Of a DNA stretch of 64,000 bases, positions 41,219-52,008 are shown one piece after another. Each line of letters starts with the position of its first letter. Position 1 is the stretch's first letter. Both the position numbers and the translations under genes were made by a program. The notes beneath the pieces are model-generated. The model worked only from the letters and a program-made list of their open reading frames with translations, was not told the origin of the DNA and did no database searches. Origin of the DNA: Bacteroidota bacterium (GTDB lineage: Bacteria > Bacteroidota > Bacteroidia > AKYH767-A > OLB10); NCBI GenBank assembly GCA_016722525.1, contig JADKJB010000001.1:62001-126000 (forward strand). Reading direction: 5' to 3'.

Positions 41219-42860
41219 ATGAAACGACTTGTTATTGTAATTTTACTTATTTCTCAACAGCTAACCTGTGCAATCCATATAAGTATAGGTCAGGAGGCAC
41301 CCAAACCAAAACTTGTAGTAGGTATAGTGGTCGACCAGATGCGTTATGACTACCTATCGCGCTACTGGAGTAAATATGGTGAAGGTGGATTAAAAAATTT
41401 GTTCCGAAGGCATTTCATGCACTAACACCCACTTCAATTATGTTCCCACATATACCGGACCCGGGCATTCATCCATTTATACCGGAGCAACCCCTGCAGC
41501 ACATGGTATTATTGGAAACGATTGGTATAATCGTAAGTTGGGTAAAAATAATTATGTTACTCAAGATACGAGCGTGACCGGAGTGGGGACAACAACCTCT
41601 GCCGGGAAAATGTCGCCCCAATATTTATTAACTACTTCCATTTCCGATGAGTTACGCATCGCAAGCAATTTAAGATCCAAAGTGATTGGAATTGCGTTAA
41701 AAGACAGAGGCGCAATTCTTCCTGCAGGTCATTCTGCAAATGCTGCCTATTGGTTTGAAGGTTCATCTGGAAACTGGATCTCCAGCTCCTGGTATCTTAG
41801 TGAGCTACCGGCATGGGTGGTTGAATTTAACAACAAAAAATTACCACAAGAGTATCTGAAAACACCCTGGACTACCTTGTTGCCCATTGAACAATACATC
41901 GAAAGCACTCCTGATGATACGCCATATGAAGACGTTTATGCAGGAGAAACAAAACCGGTTTTCCCTCACAATTTTCACTTGCTGGGACCGCAAAATTATG
42001 AATTCATTAAATATAGTCCGGCAGGAAATGTTCTCACCAAAGAATTTGCATTGGCAGCAATGAAAGCGGAAGAATTGGGTAAGGATGAATTTACCGATAT
42101 CCTTGCAGTGAGTTTTTCGTCACCCGATTACATTGGTCATCAGTTCGGAACACATGCTATAGAAACCCAGGATAATTATTTGCGACTCGACAGAGATCTC
42201 GCCGATTTCATTTCTAAAATAGAAGCCTACGTCGGTAAAGCAAACGTTTTATTTTTCCTTACAGCCGATCATGCAGCGATTCCCAATGTTAAATTTTTAC
42301 AGGATCAGCAAATACCTGCAGGAATATTTAATGTTGCCGGAGTTAGTGATTCTTTAAATAAATTTCTGAACTCAGAATACGGTGCACAAAAGTGGGTATT
42401 GGCTTTCGATAACGATCAGGTATATCTCGATTATACAATATTGGAAAAAAATAAAATTGAACTCCGGGAAATTTCAACTGAAATAGCAAAATTCCTGATG
42501 AAGTTTGATGGAGTTGCAAGTGTTTTGACTGCCGAAGATCTTACCAGAAATGAATATACTTTCGGAATACGCTCTTTGATTCAAAAAGGATTTTACCCAA
42601 AACGTTCCGGTGATGTTATACTCATTCTGGAGCCAGGACTCGTTGAATACAAAATCAAAGGAACCACTCACGGTGCAGGATATACCTATGATACGCATGT
42701 CCCGTTGCTTTTTTACGGATGGAAAATCAACAAAGGATCCTATACAGGTCATGTCGACATCACCGACATAGCTCCTACCCTCTCTCAAATTCTCCACATC
42801 CAACCTCCAAGTGGGGCCACAGGGAAGGTAATTGAGTATGTGTTGACTAATTCAAGATGA
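41219..42860 (+). CDS. pafA: alkaline phosphatase, PafA type (alkaline phosphatase superfamily)
   Basis: Signal peptide MKRLVIVILLISQQLTCAIH. Metal and nucleophile residues: VVGIVVDQMRYDYLSRYW, then in another frame TYTGPGHSSIYTGATPAAHG with the threonine nucleophile typical of PafA, SFSSPDYIGHQFGTH, FFLTADHAAIP and KGTTHGAGYTYDTHVPLLFY. The frame changes near 41415; no other defect. About 546 residues. Periplasmic, phosphate-scavenging monoesterase in Bacteroidota. I prefer PafA to a nucleotide pyrophosphatase because of the threonine nucleophile and length. A tandem-repeat region follows. Confidence 0.87.
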
Positions 42861-42924
42861 TTTAAAAGAACATGGAAAACACAGATTAAACTGATGTGAA
42901 CTGATTTGCTTCTAAATAAAAATA

Positions 42925-43220
42925 AATCCGTTTTTCTGTCCGTTAAATGGAACACGGATAACACAGATTTAACGGATCTGAACGGATTTGTTTCTCAGTA
43001 AAAACAAATCCGTTTTTCTGTCTGTTAAATGGAACATGGATAACACAGATTTAACGGATCTGCACGGATTTGTTTATCAGTAAAAACTAATCCGTTTTTC
43101 TATCCGTTAAATCAGTTAAATCAGTGTTCAATAGACACTCCACCTCCTGTCAAAGGAACACAGATTAGACAGATTAAACTGATTTGAACTGTTTCATTTT
43201 TCAGTAAAATAAAATCCGTT
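42925..43220. repeat. 82-bp tandem repeat array
   Basis: The unit beginning AATCCGTTTTTCTGTCCGTT starts at 42925, 43007 and 43089, an exact 82-bp spacing, with a degenerate fourth copy at about 43213. Each unit contains internal inverted pieces (AACGGAT, ATCCGTT). The region lies between two convergent genes. It is not CRISPR: units are contiguous with no spacers. Possibly a transcription or decay signal; similar 'ATCCGTTAAAT' texts are familiar from Bacteroidota intergenic DNA. Confidence 0.85.
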
Positions 43221-43283
43221 TTTCTATTCGTCAAATCCGTTAGATCCGTGTTCAATTGACCTTCCACCATCGGAGAAATTGTA

Positions 43284-44520
43284 TTATTGTTCCAATGAAC
43301 GAACCTGAAAACCCGCACGAATCAAATCTTCAAAAAAATGCGGGTAAGATTTTTCCACCACCTCAGGATTATCAATGAAAACTGTTCCGACCTTCAATGC
43401 TAATGGAGCAAATGCCATGGCAATGCGATGATCTTTATAGGTCTTTATAGGTTTAGAATAATTTTTGATTCCCGAACCGGCGTAAATTTTAAATTTCGAT
43501 CCGCCACAAAAATCGGTTTTGACGTTCATATTATACAACTCACGTTGCAAGGACGCAGCGCGGTCAGATTCTTTCAAACGAAAGTTTTTCAATCCCAATA
43601 AATCTGCTGTAACATTCAAAGCTGCACAGGTATTTGCTACTGCAGGTGCTAAATCGGGGCATCCGGAAAATCATCAATAAAATAATCACATGGCGCCCAG
43701 CCTGAAATTTTAGATAGAAAGCACCTTTTTCATTAAAAACGGTTTGCACTCCTAACTTATTCATCATTGCCGAAATTACAGAATCTCCTTGCCAACTTTC
43801 AGGTTTTAGTCCTTCCAATAAAATTTCAGCATCATTACTCAATGCAGCAATTTCATACCAGTACGATGCAGCCGACCAATCAGGTTCAATGGTTATATCC
43901 CTTCCTATATATTTTCCTTCTTTAATTAAAATAGTATTATTATCTAAACTAATCTCAGCACCAAAATATTCCATCACAGATTTAGTCATCAATATATAGG
44001 GAAGCGATAGCATCTCTCCGGTCATTTCTATTTTCAATCCACCATTTATATAGGGCCCAATAAGCATCAATGCACTAATAAACTGGCTACTTATTTCTCC
44101 ACTGATAGTAACACTGTTTCCTGTCAATTTGGATGGAACAATTTTCAGAGGTAATCTTCCTTCAGTATCTGAATATTCGATTTTTGCTCCTAAAGATCTT
44201 AATGCATCAATCAAATCAACAACAGGTCGTTTCTTTAATGATTCGGATGCAGTCACTTCTACATTCTTTCCTGTCAAACAATAATACGCAAGTAAAAATC
44301 TTAAAGTTGTTCCACCATCTCCGGCATCAATTATATCTTCCTTACTTGCCAGAATCGAACCTAACTGAACAGTATCCGTTGCTTTGGATAGATTGTGAAT
44401 TACAAAATCACTCCCGCAAAGGGCTTTAATAATCAATACTCTATTGCTGATACTCTTTGAAGCAGGCATTGCCACATGGGTAAAAATCACCTTATTATTA
44501 CTCTTAACTTCTGCAATCAT
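43284..44520 (-). CDS. aroA: 3-phosphoshikimate 1-carboxyvinyltransferase (EPSP synthase), frame-broken
   Basis: N-terminal 265 residues in one frame: MPASKSISNRVLIIKALCG, IDAGDGGTTLRFLLAYY, ISGEISSQFISALMLIGPY, EPDWSAASYWYEIAAL. Around 43690-43650 two one-base losses (an A in an A/T run, then a T) hide LKISGWAPCDYFIDDFPDCP. The rest is the conserved ALNVTADLLGLKNFRLKESD and KTYKDHRIAMAFAPLALK. About 410 residues when repaired. Joins shikimate-3-phosphate and PEP. Its start overlaps the aroB stop by 4 bp. Confidence 0.9.
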
Positions 44521-45593
44521 CCTTGTAAAGAATTATAAAAGTGAAAAGCTTCCAAAATCAATTCGTGCTGAACACCATCAAATAGAACAGGGTGTCCAAT
44601 TGATTTTAACAAAGCCATAGAAATTGATTCCTTTTCAGCCTTCTTATCTGATTTCATCAGAAGGTAAACTTCCTGAAAACTATTTTTATTAATAGGGTGA
44701 TGATTAAATAGAGAAAGAATTGTTTTTGAAACTTCATCTACATTGTTCTTATCCAAACCTGTTAGTCGAGCCGACAAATAAGATTCACAAACCATTCCAA
44801 TTGCAATTGCTTCACCATGCGACAACGGCTGATTGTTATGACGTAACGAGTAAGTTTCCAGAGCGTGCCCGATAGTATGGCCGAAATTCAGAAATTTTCG
44901 TTCATGCTTTTCATATGGATCCTTGTTTACTATATCCGTCTTGACTTTTACAGATGCCAAAATGTGTTTGATTACTATCCGTTTGAATTCATCACTCAAT
45001 TCAAATAAATTTCCCTTCATCACAGCAGATGAAAGTTCTTTCCACTGATTGTCATCTGCTATTAAGCCATGTTTCAGCATTTCTGCTATCCCGTTCCTCC
45101 ATTCCTTATCAGGAAGAGTATCAAGAAACTCAGGTGCCACCAAAACTGTTTCAGGAAAGGCAAAAATCCCCACCATATTTTTGAAAAAATCGATGTCAAT
45201 TCCGGTTTTACCTCCGGCGGATGCATCAACCATACCCAGTAATGAAGTCGGAATATTCACGAACCTGATACCTCTCATATAGGTAGCCGCCACAAATCCT
45301 CCGACATCAGTTACCAATCCACCGCCTACGTTAATAATCAATGATTTCCGGTCGGCACCTCCATTAATTAACAGTTTCCATAACGTGTTGCAGGTATTCA
45401 GGTTTTTGTTAAACTCCCCAGTACCCATTACTAAATTTTTATAATTTCCAGGTACGCACTTAGAAATTAAAGGAACACAATACTTATGGGTGTTTTCATC
45501 CGAAACTATAAAATAGCTGGTATTATCAGAAACAGAACTGAAAAAATCAGCAAGATCCGAAACTATATTAGTTGAATATATAAACTGATTCAT
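44517..45593 (-). CDS. aroB: 3-dehydroquinate synthase
   Basis: 358 residues. NAD-binding INVGGGLVTDVGGFVAATYM, active-site RGIRFVNIPTSLLGMVDAS followed by AGGKTGID, the metal histidines in LNFGHTIGHALE and PLSHGEAIAIGM. Converts DAHP to 3-dehydroquinate, the second step of the shikimate pathway. Translationally coupled to aroA. Intact. Confidence 0.94.
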   Translation of the reverse strand: MNQFIYSTNIVSDLADFFSSVSDNTSYFIVSDENTHKYCVPLISKCVPGNYKNLVMGTGEFNKNLNTCNTLWKLLINGGADRKSLIINVGGGLVTDVGGFVAATYMRGIRFVNIPTSLLGMVDASAGGKTGIDIDFFKNMVGIFAFPETVLVAPEFLDTLPDKEWRNGIAEMLKHGLIADDNQWKELSSAVMKGNLFELSDEFKRIVIKHILASVKVKTDIVNKDPYEKHERKFLNFGHTIGHALETYSLRHNNQPLSHGEAIAIGMVCESYLSARLTGLDKNNVDEVSKTILSLFNHHPINKNSFQEVYLLMKSDKKAEKESISMALLKSIGHPVLFDGVQHELILEAFHFYNSLQG

Positions 45594-45650
45594 TATAATA
45601 TTTTAATTCCTGATTCATTAAACGAAGCAACAAATTGAAACCTAGTGCTG

Positions 45651-47333
45651 CTATTTTTCAACATAAAATCCATCTGTTATTTTATTACCGATCATTTCAA
45701 TTCTCTTTCGGTGATTTACTGGAAAGCAAGGAGGCGATATTCCCCAGCACTCTTCGCCTGCAGCAACTTCAACTTTAAGCCCTGATTTCAAAGTAATTTG
45801 ATTTGTTTCCGGATGAGGCACTTCTGCAGGAAATACAATGGTAGTTACAAGGTAATTTTGATACCCCTTTATTGTTTTATAAAAACTTTGAGCTGTAAAT
45901 AATAAAAAAATAATAATAACAGAAAAACGAAAAACAGAAATAAACCTGGATCCCGTAATAAAGATAGAACTTATAAGTGCTATAAAAACCATAATAAATG
46001 CCCATCCGAACCGGAATGCGGGATAACTAAAAAACCACATACCAAGATTAAGTAACAGAATCAGATACAAAACAAAATACCTGCTTCTAAAAAACTTCCT
46101 GAAAACAATCAAATAAAAACTAACCAGCACCATTGCCAATAAAGCAATAGTCATTATCTTATCGTACAAATTCAATAAATTAAACCACAATGGAATCCAT
46201 TGAGAAGTTGAGTATTTACTAGCAATTTGTTCACTTACATCTCTTTCAGCATTCAGCCTTGCAAATTCCTGAACATAAAAATACTGCGTTTTAGTATAAG
46301 CTTCAGGGATCTTCCAAACCGGATCGAAAAAATCGACGAAATAAACCGGGTAAACAAGATATCCACTAATGAAATAGGAGCGTACCAGCCAGACAGACAT
46401 CACCACAAAACCAACTCCCAAAAACATCATAAAGCATTTTTTAAATTGATTGCCGGACACAAACAACAGAAATAATGGCAGAAAGAACAATCCAACAGAA
46501 GAGAATTTAATAGTAATCAAAAACAGAGTAATAAGAAAAATCATTACAAACTTATCATCTACTTTAGAATAATTTCCTTTTTCTGCCTTTTCAATAAATA
46601 GAACAAGTGCCATCTCAGCAAAAAATACATTAATCAAATCACTTGGTGAAGATGTCAACATATTTCTGAGCAGGAAAAATAAACAGAACGTTTTTACAAA
46701 ATCAACAATCGATAAATTACCAAGCCCCTTTATTAACCTGTTAGGTCCGCTAACAAAATAAACCGAACAAATAAACAGCAGAAACCCATTTAAATCATAC
46801 AATCCATCGTTGTAAAATTCTCTCATACTAAAAAAAGCAGAGAGCATGTGAAAAGAGGAGTTAAATCCCATCCGATCCTCTATATTGGCTATCCCGGGAG
46901 TAAGTTTAAAATCCTCGATCCACCGTATATAAGGCAAATAATATCCCCCCTCATCAATCAGCTCTGATGGGCCTGCTGATTTAATTATTGCAATCAGAAA
47001 AATCGCCAGCAGACTGGATTTGGCTATGAAGTGCATTTCTCTCAATCTGAATAGTTCAAATCTAAATAATTCGATAAGCCAAACTCTGTTCGAATATAAA
47101 ATGAAAAAAGAAAATAGTAAAACAGTATATCTTACAAACGCATCAATAGGAAGAAAGAAGGAAAGAATGTTACAAAATGCAGCAATAAAAAAAATACCTG
47201 TGATTAAAACATAAACTATTGATTCACTTTTCTCTTCAATATTTAAAAATTTTCGGATAACTTTTAAAAAAAAAGCCCCCGTTCCAAGGCAGGTAATGAA
47301 AATAAAAAACCAATTTAACAGAATTAATGTCAT
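45651..47333 (-). CDS. polytopic membrane protein, LIC_10190-like
   Basis: 560 residues with about 12 predicted membrane segments and a periplasmic stretch after the middle. The segment IIKSAGPSELIDEGGYYLPY with an acidic loop, and NGFLLFICSVYFVSGPNRLI, resemble a poorly studied family of bacterial membrane proteins found near polysaccharide or membrane-glycan genes (recalled as LIC_10190; I cannot verify it). The acidic loop after the first few helices suggests a glycosyltransferase C-type topology. Function unknown. It lies between aroB and a second membrane protein, all on the minus strand. Confidence 0.6.
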   Translation of the reverse strand: MTLILLNWFFIFITCLGTGAFFLKVIRKFLNIEEKSESIVYVLITGIFFIAAFCNILSFFLPIDAFVRYTVLLFSFFILYSNRVWLIELFRFELFRLREMHFIAKSSLLAIFLIAIIKSAGPSELIDEGGYYLPYIRWIEDFKLTPGIANIEDRMGFNSSFHMLSAFFSMREFYNDGLYDLNGFLLFICSVYFVSGPNRLIKGLGNLSIVDFVKTFCLFFLLRNMLTSSPSDLINVFFAEMALVLFIEKAEKGNYSKVDDKFVMIFLITLFLITIKFSSVGLFFLPLFLLFVSGNQFKKCFMMFLGVGFVVMSVWLVRSYFISGYLVYPVYFVDFFDPVWKIPEAYTKTQYFYVQEFARLNAERDVSEQIASKYSTSQWIPLWFNLLNLYDKIMTIALLAMVLVSFYLIVFRKFFRSRYFVLYLILLLNLGMWFFSYPAFRFGWAFIMVFIALISSIFITGSRFISVFRFSVIIIFLLFTAQSFYKTIKGYQNYLVTTIVFPAEVPHPETNQITLKSGLKVEVAAGEECWGISPPCFPVNHRKRIEMIGNKITDGFYVEK

Positions 47334-47495
47334 ATAATTTCGATCGTTAAAATAAAACTTTGGTTTGATTTCAATTTAAGAATGCAATTTTTTTAAGTAG
47401 AATTGAATAGGTTATAAATAAATCTAATGATCTTAGAACATAACAGCAATCTGTGCTTTTTCTAACATTTTATTATTAAAGGATTAATACTACTT

Positions 47496-48662
47496 TTAAA
47501 ATGACCCTGTGATTATTCTTTTTGCTATTCCACCAGGATTAATTCCAATTTTAAAATGATCCATTTTCCAGAAAACAGATGAGAAAACTATTAATAATGC
47601 AATTAAATTATTTCGAGTAAAGATCTTGAAATCTTTTGTATATGTTTTGGATTTATTCAAAGGTTCAAGAAATAAAGAAAACAAGAGTAGCAATAACATA
47701 AAATGTATATGTATCCATCGTCCCCAGTCAATTGCTATCACAAATAAAGGTAATGAAAATATAATTGAAATTATAAAAAATTGAAGAACTCTATTTCTTT
47801 TGTCAGGATTATTTGATTTAAGAAAATATGTGAATTGAAGTGTACCTGCAACAATAACTATTGCATAAAGCAAATAACCAGGCCAAAATTCCATGTAATG
47901 CTTAAGTGGACTAAAGCTGTCGGCTATTTCCAGTACACCATAAGGATCTATTGTTATTCCTCTTTTCGCAATAATTGCATAGGATTCCCCCTGGTTTACT
48001 TTTCCTCCAAATAAAACCAAAACTATCATTGGAATCAATACTGAACCGAAAAACAACAGTACTTTCTTTAATTCAAATTTTCCAGATTGAATGTATCCAG
48101 CAAAAATAAAATATGGTATATAAAAAAATGTAAGTTCATGCATCAGCATAGCAAATACAAGCAAAAAATAAATAAAGTACTCCTTTTTTAAATTTTTTTC
48201 TGAATACTTTAAATAATAAATGTAGTATGCAAAAATAAAAAATAAAATAATTTCTTTTCGACCAACAAAACCAAAAGCATAACTTGGATATGCCATAAAT
48301 GTTATTGGTGTTAGAAGCAAACTAATATATAAAAAGTTAAGTTTACTATTCCATATACCTTTGAAATAGTATATCAAGAATAGAACAAAAAAAGTAAGTT
48401 GCATGAGGAACAAAATCAAAGATAAACTTGAAGCTGTCAAGTCTTGAATTAAAAAAACCAGTGATCCAGATAGCCCTCTACGCTTAAATCCTCCGTCAGA
48501 ATAATTAATTAGCCAATCTCCCATTAGATATTGATTGTCGAAACTTTGATCGAAGTTGAAATTGAAAATAAAACTAACGAATGCTCCAATTACAGGTAGC
48601 AGCAACAATAGAACAAAATATTTGAATAAGGACTCAGGGTTTTTAATTATAGCTATACTCAT
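47496..48662 (-). CDS. polytopic membrane protein, unknown (EpsG-like topology)
   Basis: 388 residues with about 10 membrane helices. The first loop after helix one carries GDWLINYSDGGFKRRGLSGS, a conserved-looking 'GGFKRRGL' signature found in uncharacterised Bacteroidota/Leptospira proteins. Later segments: YAFGFVGRKEIILFFIFAYY and MLMHELTFFYIPYFIFAGY, the latter with charged residues inside the membrane. Topology resembles EpsG/Wzy polymerases, but I cannot assign one. AT-rich codon use. Probably works with the neighbouring membrane protein. Confidence 0.55.
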   Translation of the reverse strand: MSIAIIKNPESLFKYFVLLLLLPVIGAFVSFIFNFNFDQSFDNQYLMGDWLINYSDGGFKRRGLSGSLVFLIQDLTASSLSLILFLMQLTFFVLFLIYYFKGIWNSKLNFLYISLLLTPITFMAYPSYAFGFVGRKEIILFFIFAYYIYYLKYSEKNLKKEYFIYFLLVFAMLMHELTFFYIPYFIFAGYIQSGKFELKKVLLFFGSVLIPMIVLVLFGGKVNQGESYAIIAKRGITIDPYGVLEIADSFSPLKHYMEFWPGYLLYAIVIVAGTLQFTYFLKSNNPDKRNRVLQFFIISIIFSLPLFVIAIDWGRWIHIHFMLLLLLFSLFLEPLNKSKTYTKDFKIFTRNNLIALLIVFSSVFWKMDHFKIGINPGGIAKRIITGSF

Positions 48663-49331
48663 AATAATAATAACATGTCAGAATATTACAAAATAAATAT
48701 TGGTAGAATTACAGTACTACTATGCTAATTTAATAAGGGTATTTTTTACGAAACAACTAAAATAAATGACAAAATCCTAAACTCTAATTTTGAATTGCTG
48801 ACTGCACAATCACAGATGAGTAGCAAAAGTAATTTTTTTGATCAAATAACTCGCAAATTACAAAAAAAGTATAGATCTTTATCTATCTAGTAGTTTTTTT
48901 GGGGGGGGGAGTGAACATTTTCAATTTCGATAATATTTTGTAAGATTAATTACTTACAAACAGAAGTTTTTCCTAATGTGTCGATCATCAACCCAATCTA
49001 TGTCCCTAATTCAAAAAACTAATATTGAAACTTGCTTTCTTGCAAAATCGAAAAATCTGACTTCATTCTGAGGAAATGATTTACTAAAAACTTATTCCAA
49101 AGCAAAACTTGAATTTTTCAGATATTTGGAATCCAACTTTCTCAACTTTATTATTAGCTAAAACAATCAGTATTTCACTATTGAAAGTTAATCTTAGAGT
49201 TAATATTTTTTTTCGGTGCAAATACAATTCATTGAAAAACACACTATTATAAAGATGTTTATAATACTTCCAAATCTTTAGCATTGCTTATATTTACGGC
49301 CAATTCAGACAAGTATTAATTGATTAGGCAA
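48663..49331. other. 669-bp intergenic stretch with a G9 tract
   Basis: AT-rich, no credible gene. A T7 run is followed by nine G at 48901-48909, very unusual here. A minus-strand open frame of 66 codons (49084-49284) ends in alternating hydrophobic residues (RLTFNSEILIVLANNK ... KFCFGISF), which could be the end of a lost outer-membrane barrel gene, but evidence is weak. Confidence 0.4.
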
Positions 49332-50522
49332 ATGACAAACACCAATACAAGCACCAAAGTCCTTGATTTCGGAAATCTTGAAGTAGCTTTCTCAGGAAAA
49401 AGCGACAAGGATCTTACACGTGCCTATTGGTTATTTACAGCCATGGGTAGAAATTTCCTCGTATCTAATGGAACCAGGTTTCTTAATTTTGCTATAGCAC
49501 TTCATTTGCCCGTTCTCAGCATCGTAAAAGCCACCATTTACAAACATTTTTGTGGCGGTGAAGATATTCATGACTGCGACGAGACAGTCAGAAAACTTTA
49601 TAAAAGTAAAATAGGCAGTGTCCTCGACTACTCTGTTGAAGGTGAAGAAAATGAGGAGAATTTTGAGTATACCACAGCTGAAATAATTTCGACTATTGCA
49701 CGTGCCAAAGGTGATCCTGCAACTCCCTTTTGTGTTTTTAAAATGACAGGCGTAGCTGGCTTTGATACTTTGGAAAAAGTAAGCAGCGGAAATGCACTTG
49801 CGGCAAAAGACAAAGAGGAGTTTGACAAAGTAAAACACCGTGTAAATAAAATTTGTACTACGGCATTTGAAAATAATGTTCGCTTGTTTATTGATGCTGA
49901 AGAATCGTGGATTCAACCGGCTATCGATCAGCTAGCTGATGAGATGATGGAAAAATTCAATAAGCAAAAAGCAATTATTTACAACACTGTTCAACTGTAT
50001 CGAACAGATCGATTTGAATTTTTGAAGTCATCACATCTAAAATCAAAATCAAAAGGCTATGTCCTTGGAATGAAACTGGTTCGTGGTGCATACATGGAGA
50101 AAGAACGCGAAAGAGCTATCGAAAAAGGGTACCCTTCACCCATTCAACCCGACCACGCATCTACCAATCGCGATTATGATGCAACACTCACTTATTGTAT
50201 TGATCATTTTCCCGAGATTGCAATTTGTGCCGGCACACACAACGAAGAAAGCAGTCACCTTTTAGTTCGATTGATGATTCAAAAAAATATTCCTCACAAC
50301 CACCCGGATATCTGGTTCTCTCAACTTTTAGGCATGAGCGACCACATATCCTACAACCTCGCCGCCGCCAATTACAACGTAGCCAAATATGTACCCTACG
50401 GCCCTGTCATTTCCGTGCTCCCCTATCTCATTCGCCGCGCACAGGAAAACACCTCTATAGCCGGACAAACAGGAAGGGAATTGAAAATGATTCTGGAAGA
50501 GAAGAAACGAAGGAAAAAATGA
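49332..50522 (+). CDS. proline dehydrogenase
   Basis: 396 residues from ATG 49332. A beta/alpha barrel of the PutA N-terminal type: TRAYWLFTAMGRNFLVSNGT, AEIISTIARAKGDPATPFCV, VRLFIDAEESWIQPAIDQL, the FAD site YVLGMKLVRGAYMEKERERA, NRDYDATL and CAGTHNEESSHLLVRLMIQ. The C-terminus RRAQENTSIAGQTGRELKMI binds substrate (RR) as in known enzymes. Oxidises proline to pyrroline-5-carboxylate; the dehydrogenase for the second step is not in the window. Intact. Confidence 0.92.
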   Translation: MTNTNTSTKVLDFGNLEVAFSGKSDKDLTRAYWLFTAMGRNFLVSNGTRFLNFAIALHLPVLSIVKATIYKHFCGGEDIHDCDETVRKLYKSKIGSVLDYSVEGEENEENFEYTTAEIISTIARAKGDPATPFCVFKMTGVAGFDTLEKVSSGNALAAKDKEEFDKVKHRVNKICTTAFENNVRLFIDAEESWIQPAIDQLADEMMEKFNKQKAIIYNTVQLYRTDRFEFLKSSHLKSKSKGYVLGMKLVRGAYMEKERERAIEKGYPSPIQPDHASTNRDYDATLTYCIDHFPEIAICAGTHNEESSHLLVRLMIQKNIPHNHPDIWFSQLLGMSDHISYNLAAANYNVAKYVPYGPVISVLPYLIRRAQENTSIAGQTGRELKMILEEKKRRKK

Positions 50523-50523
50523 T

Positions 50524-50600
50524 GTGGTGATTTGGTGATGTGGTGATTTGTTGATGTGGTGATGTGGTGATTTGTTGATGTGATAATATGCTGATGTGGA
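50524..50600. repeat. GATGTGGTGATTTG-type tandem repeats
   Basis: Repeated GATGTGGTGATTTGTTGATG text with a ~13-base period, just after the proline dehydrogenase stop. Confidence 0.75.
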
Positions 50601-50634
50601 ATTGGGTTAATTGGACAATTGCGTAGTTGGTAAT

Positions 50635-50770
50635 TCTACATTTTACATTCACGTTTTACATTTTACATTTTACATTCTACATTCTACATTCCCGTTTTTA
50701 CATTCTACATTCTACATTCCCGTTTTACATTTTACATTCTACATTCTACATTCCCGTTTTCACATTCCCA
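50635..50770. repeat. ACATTTTACATTC-type direct repeats
   Basis: Units of TACATTCTACATTC and ACATTCCCGTTTT recur eight or more times over 130 bp, between convergent genes. They generate long low-complexity open frames (HSTFYI repeats) that are not genes. Confidence 0.8.
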
Positions 50771-50773
50771 TTT

Positions 50774-52008
50774 TCACATCCTTGCAGCCATCAATAAATT
50801 CAGGTCTCTATAGGGCAACCGGCAATGCTCACTAACAAATTTATTGGTCACCGTTCCTTTGTATAAATAGATACCGCTTCTTACTGTTTTGTTCGACCAT
50901 AAAAACTCATCGATACCACCCTCTTCACCAACATTAATTAAAATTGGAGTAAATATATTACTCAATGCATAAGATGCCGTTCGGGCCACACGCGAAGCAA
51001 TATTTGGCACACAATAATGTATAACTCCATATTTTCTAAAAACTGGGTGTGTATGATTGGTAACTTCCGAAGTCTCAAAACAACCTCCTGATCAATAGAT
51101 ACATCAATGATAACCGAGCCAAACCGCATTTCACTTACCATTTCTTCTGATACATAAACAGGAGTCCGGCCCTCTTTCGCATGTACGGCACCGATAGCTA
51201 CATCTGCCGTTCGCAAAGCTTTCATCAGAAAACTGGGAACTATGGTGGAGGTATATAACTTTTGACCCAGATTGCGTTGAATCCTTCTGAGTTTATATAG
51301 ATTATTATCAAAAACTTTCACCTGTGCTCCTAATCCAAGTGCGGTACGAGCCGCATATTCACCAACAGTACCGGCACCGATTATAACCACTTCTGTCGGA
51401 GGAACTCCGGTGACTCCTCCCAGCAATTCGCCTTTGCCTGACATAGTATTGGATAAGTACTCTGCCGCAATCAAAATGGATGTACTACCCACAATCTCAC
51501 TCATCGCCTGAATTACAGGAAGCACTTCGGTCTCATCACGCATATATTCATAGGCAAGAGCTGTTATTCGTTTGTTTTTCAATTTCGAAACAAAATCACG
51601 CTGCTGCATAGCAATTTGAAGAATAGACAATAAGGTTTGCCTTTCCTGCATTAACTCCAGCTCTGCATCAGAAGGTGGTGCTACTTTCAAAATTAGTTTT
51701 GCGTTTTTGTAAACCTCTTCTGTAGTGTAAGCTATTTGCGCCCCGGCTTCACTGTAATCGGTGTCTGTGAAATTTGCATTTTTGCCGGCATTAGATTCAA
51801 TTACTACCTGGTGACCATTATTCACCAAAAGCGCGACCGATTCCGGCACCAGTGCTATTCTATTTTCCTGAAAAGATGTCTCTCGAGGAATACCAATAAA
51901 TAAATTCTGGTTCCTAACCTTAACTTCCATGAGACTTTCCTTTGGCATTAAGATGCCTTGTTGTGCAATTGCCGAAAGGCCCGGTTCATTGTGTATTTGT
52001 TTACTCAT
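50774..52008 (-). CDS. ald: alanine dehydrogenase, frame-broken
   Basis: Residues 1-325 in one frame: VRNQNLFIGIPRETSFQENR, LVPESVALLVNNGHQVVIES, EVVIIGAGTVGEYAARTALG (NAD fold) and MRFGSVIIDVSIDQ. A lost A at about 51085 hides GGCFETSEVTNHTHPVFRKY, after which CVPNIASRVARTASYALSN leads to the true C-terminus ending at 50774. About 412 residues, longer than the E. coli-type enzyme because of an N-terminal extension. The Ald-PNT family also contains transhydrogenase alpha subunits, but GGCFETS...THP.F favours Ald. Overlaps tsaE by 4 bp. Confidence 0.87.

Noticed and set aside
42925..43220. CRISPR-like periodic repeat
   Set aside because: The 82-bp units are contiguous, longer than CRISPR repeats, have no unique spacers, and no cas genes are near.
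50611..50835. Open frame with repeated HSTFYI residues
   Set aside because: A by-product of the ACATTC direct repeats.
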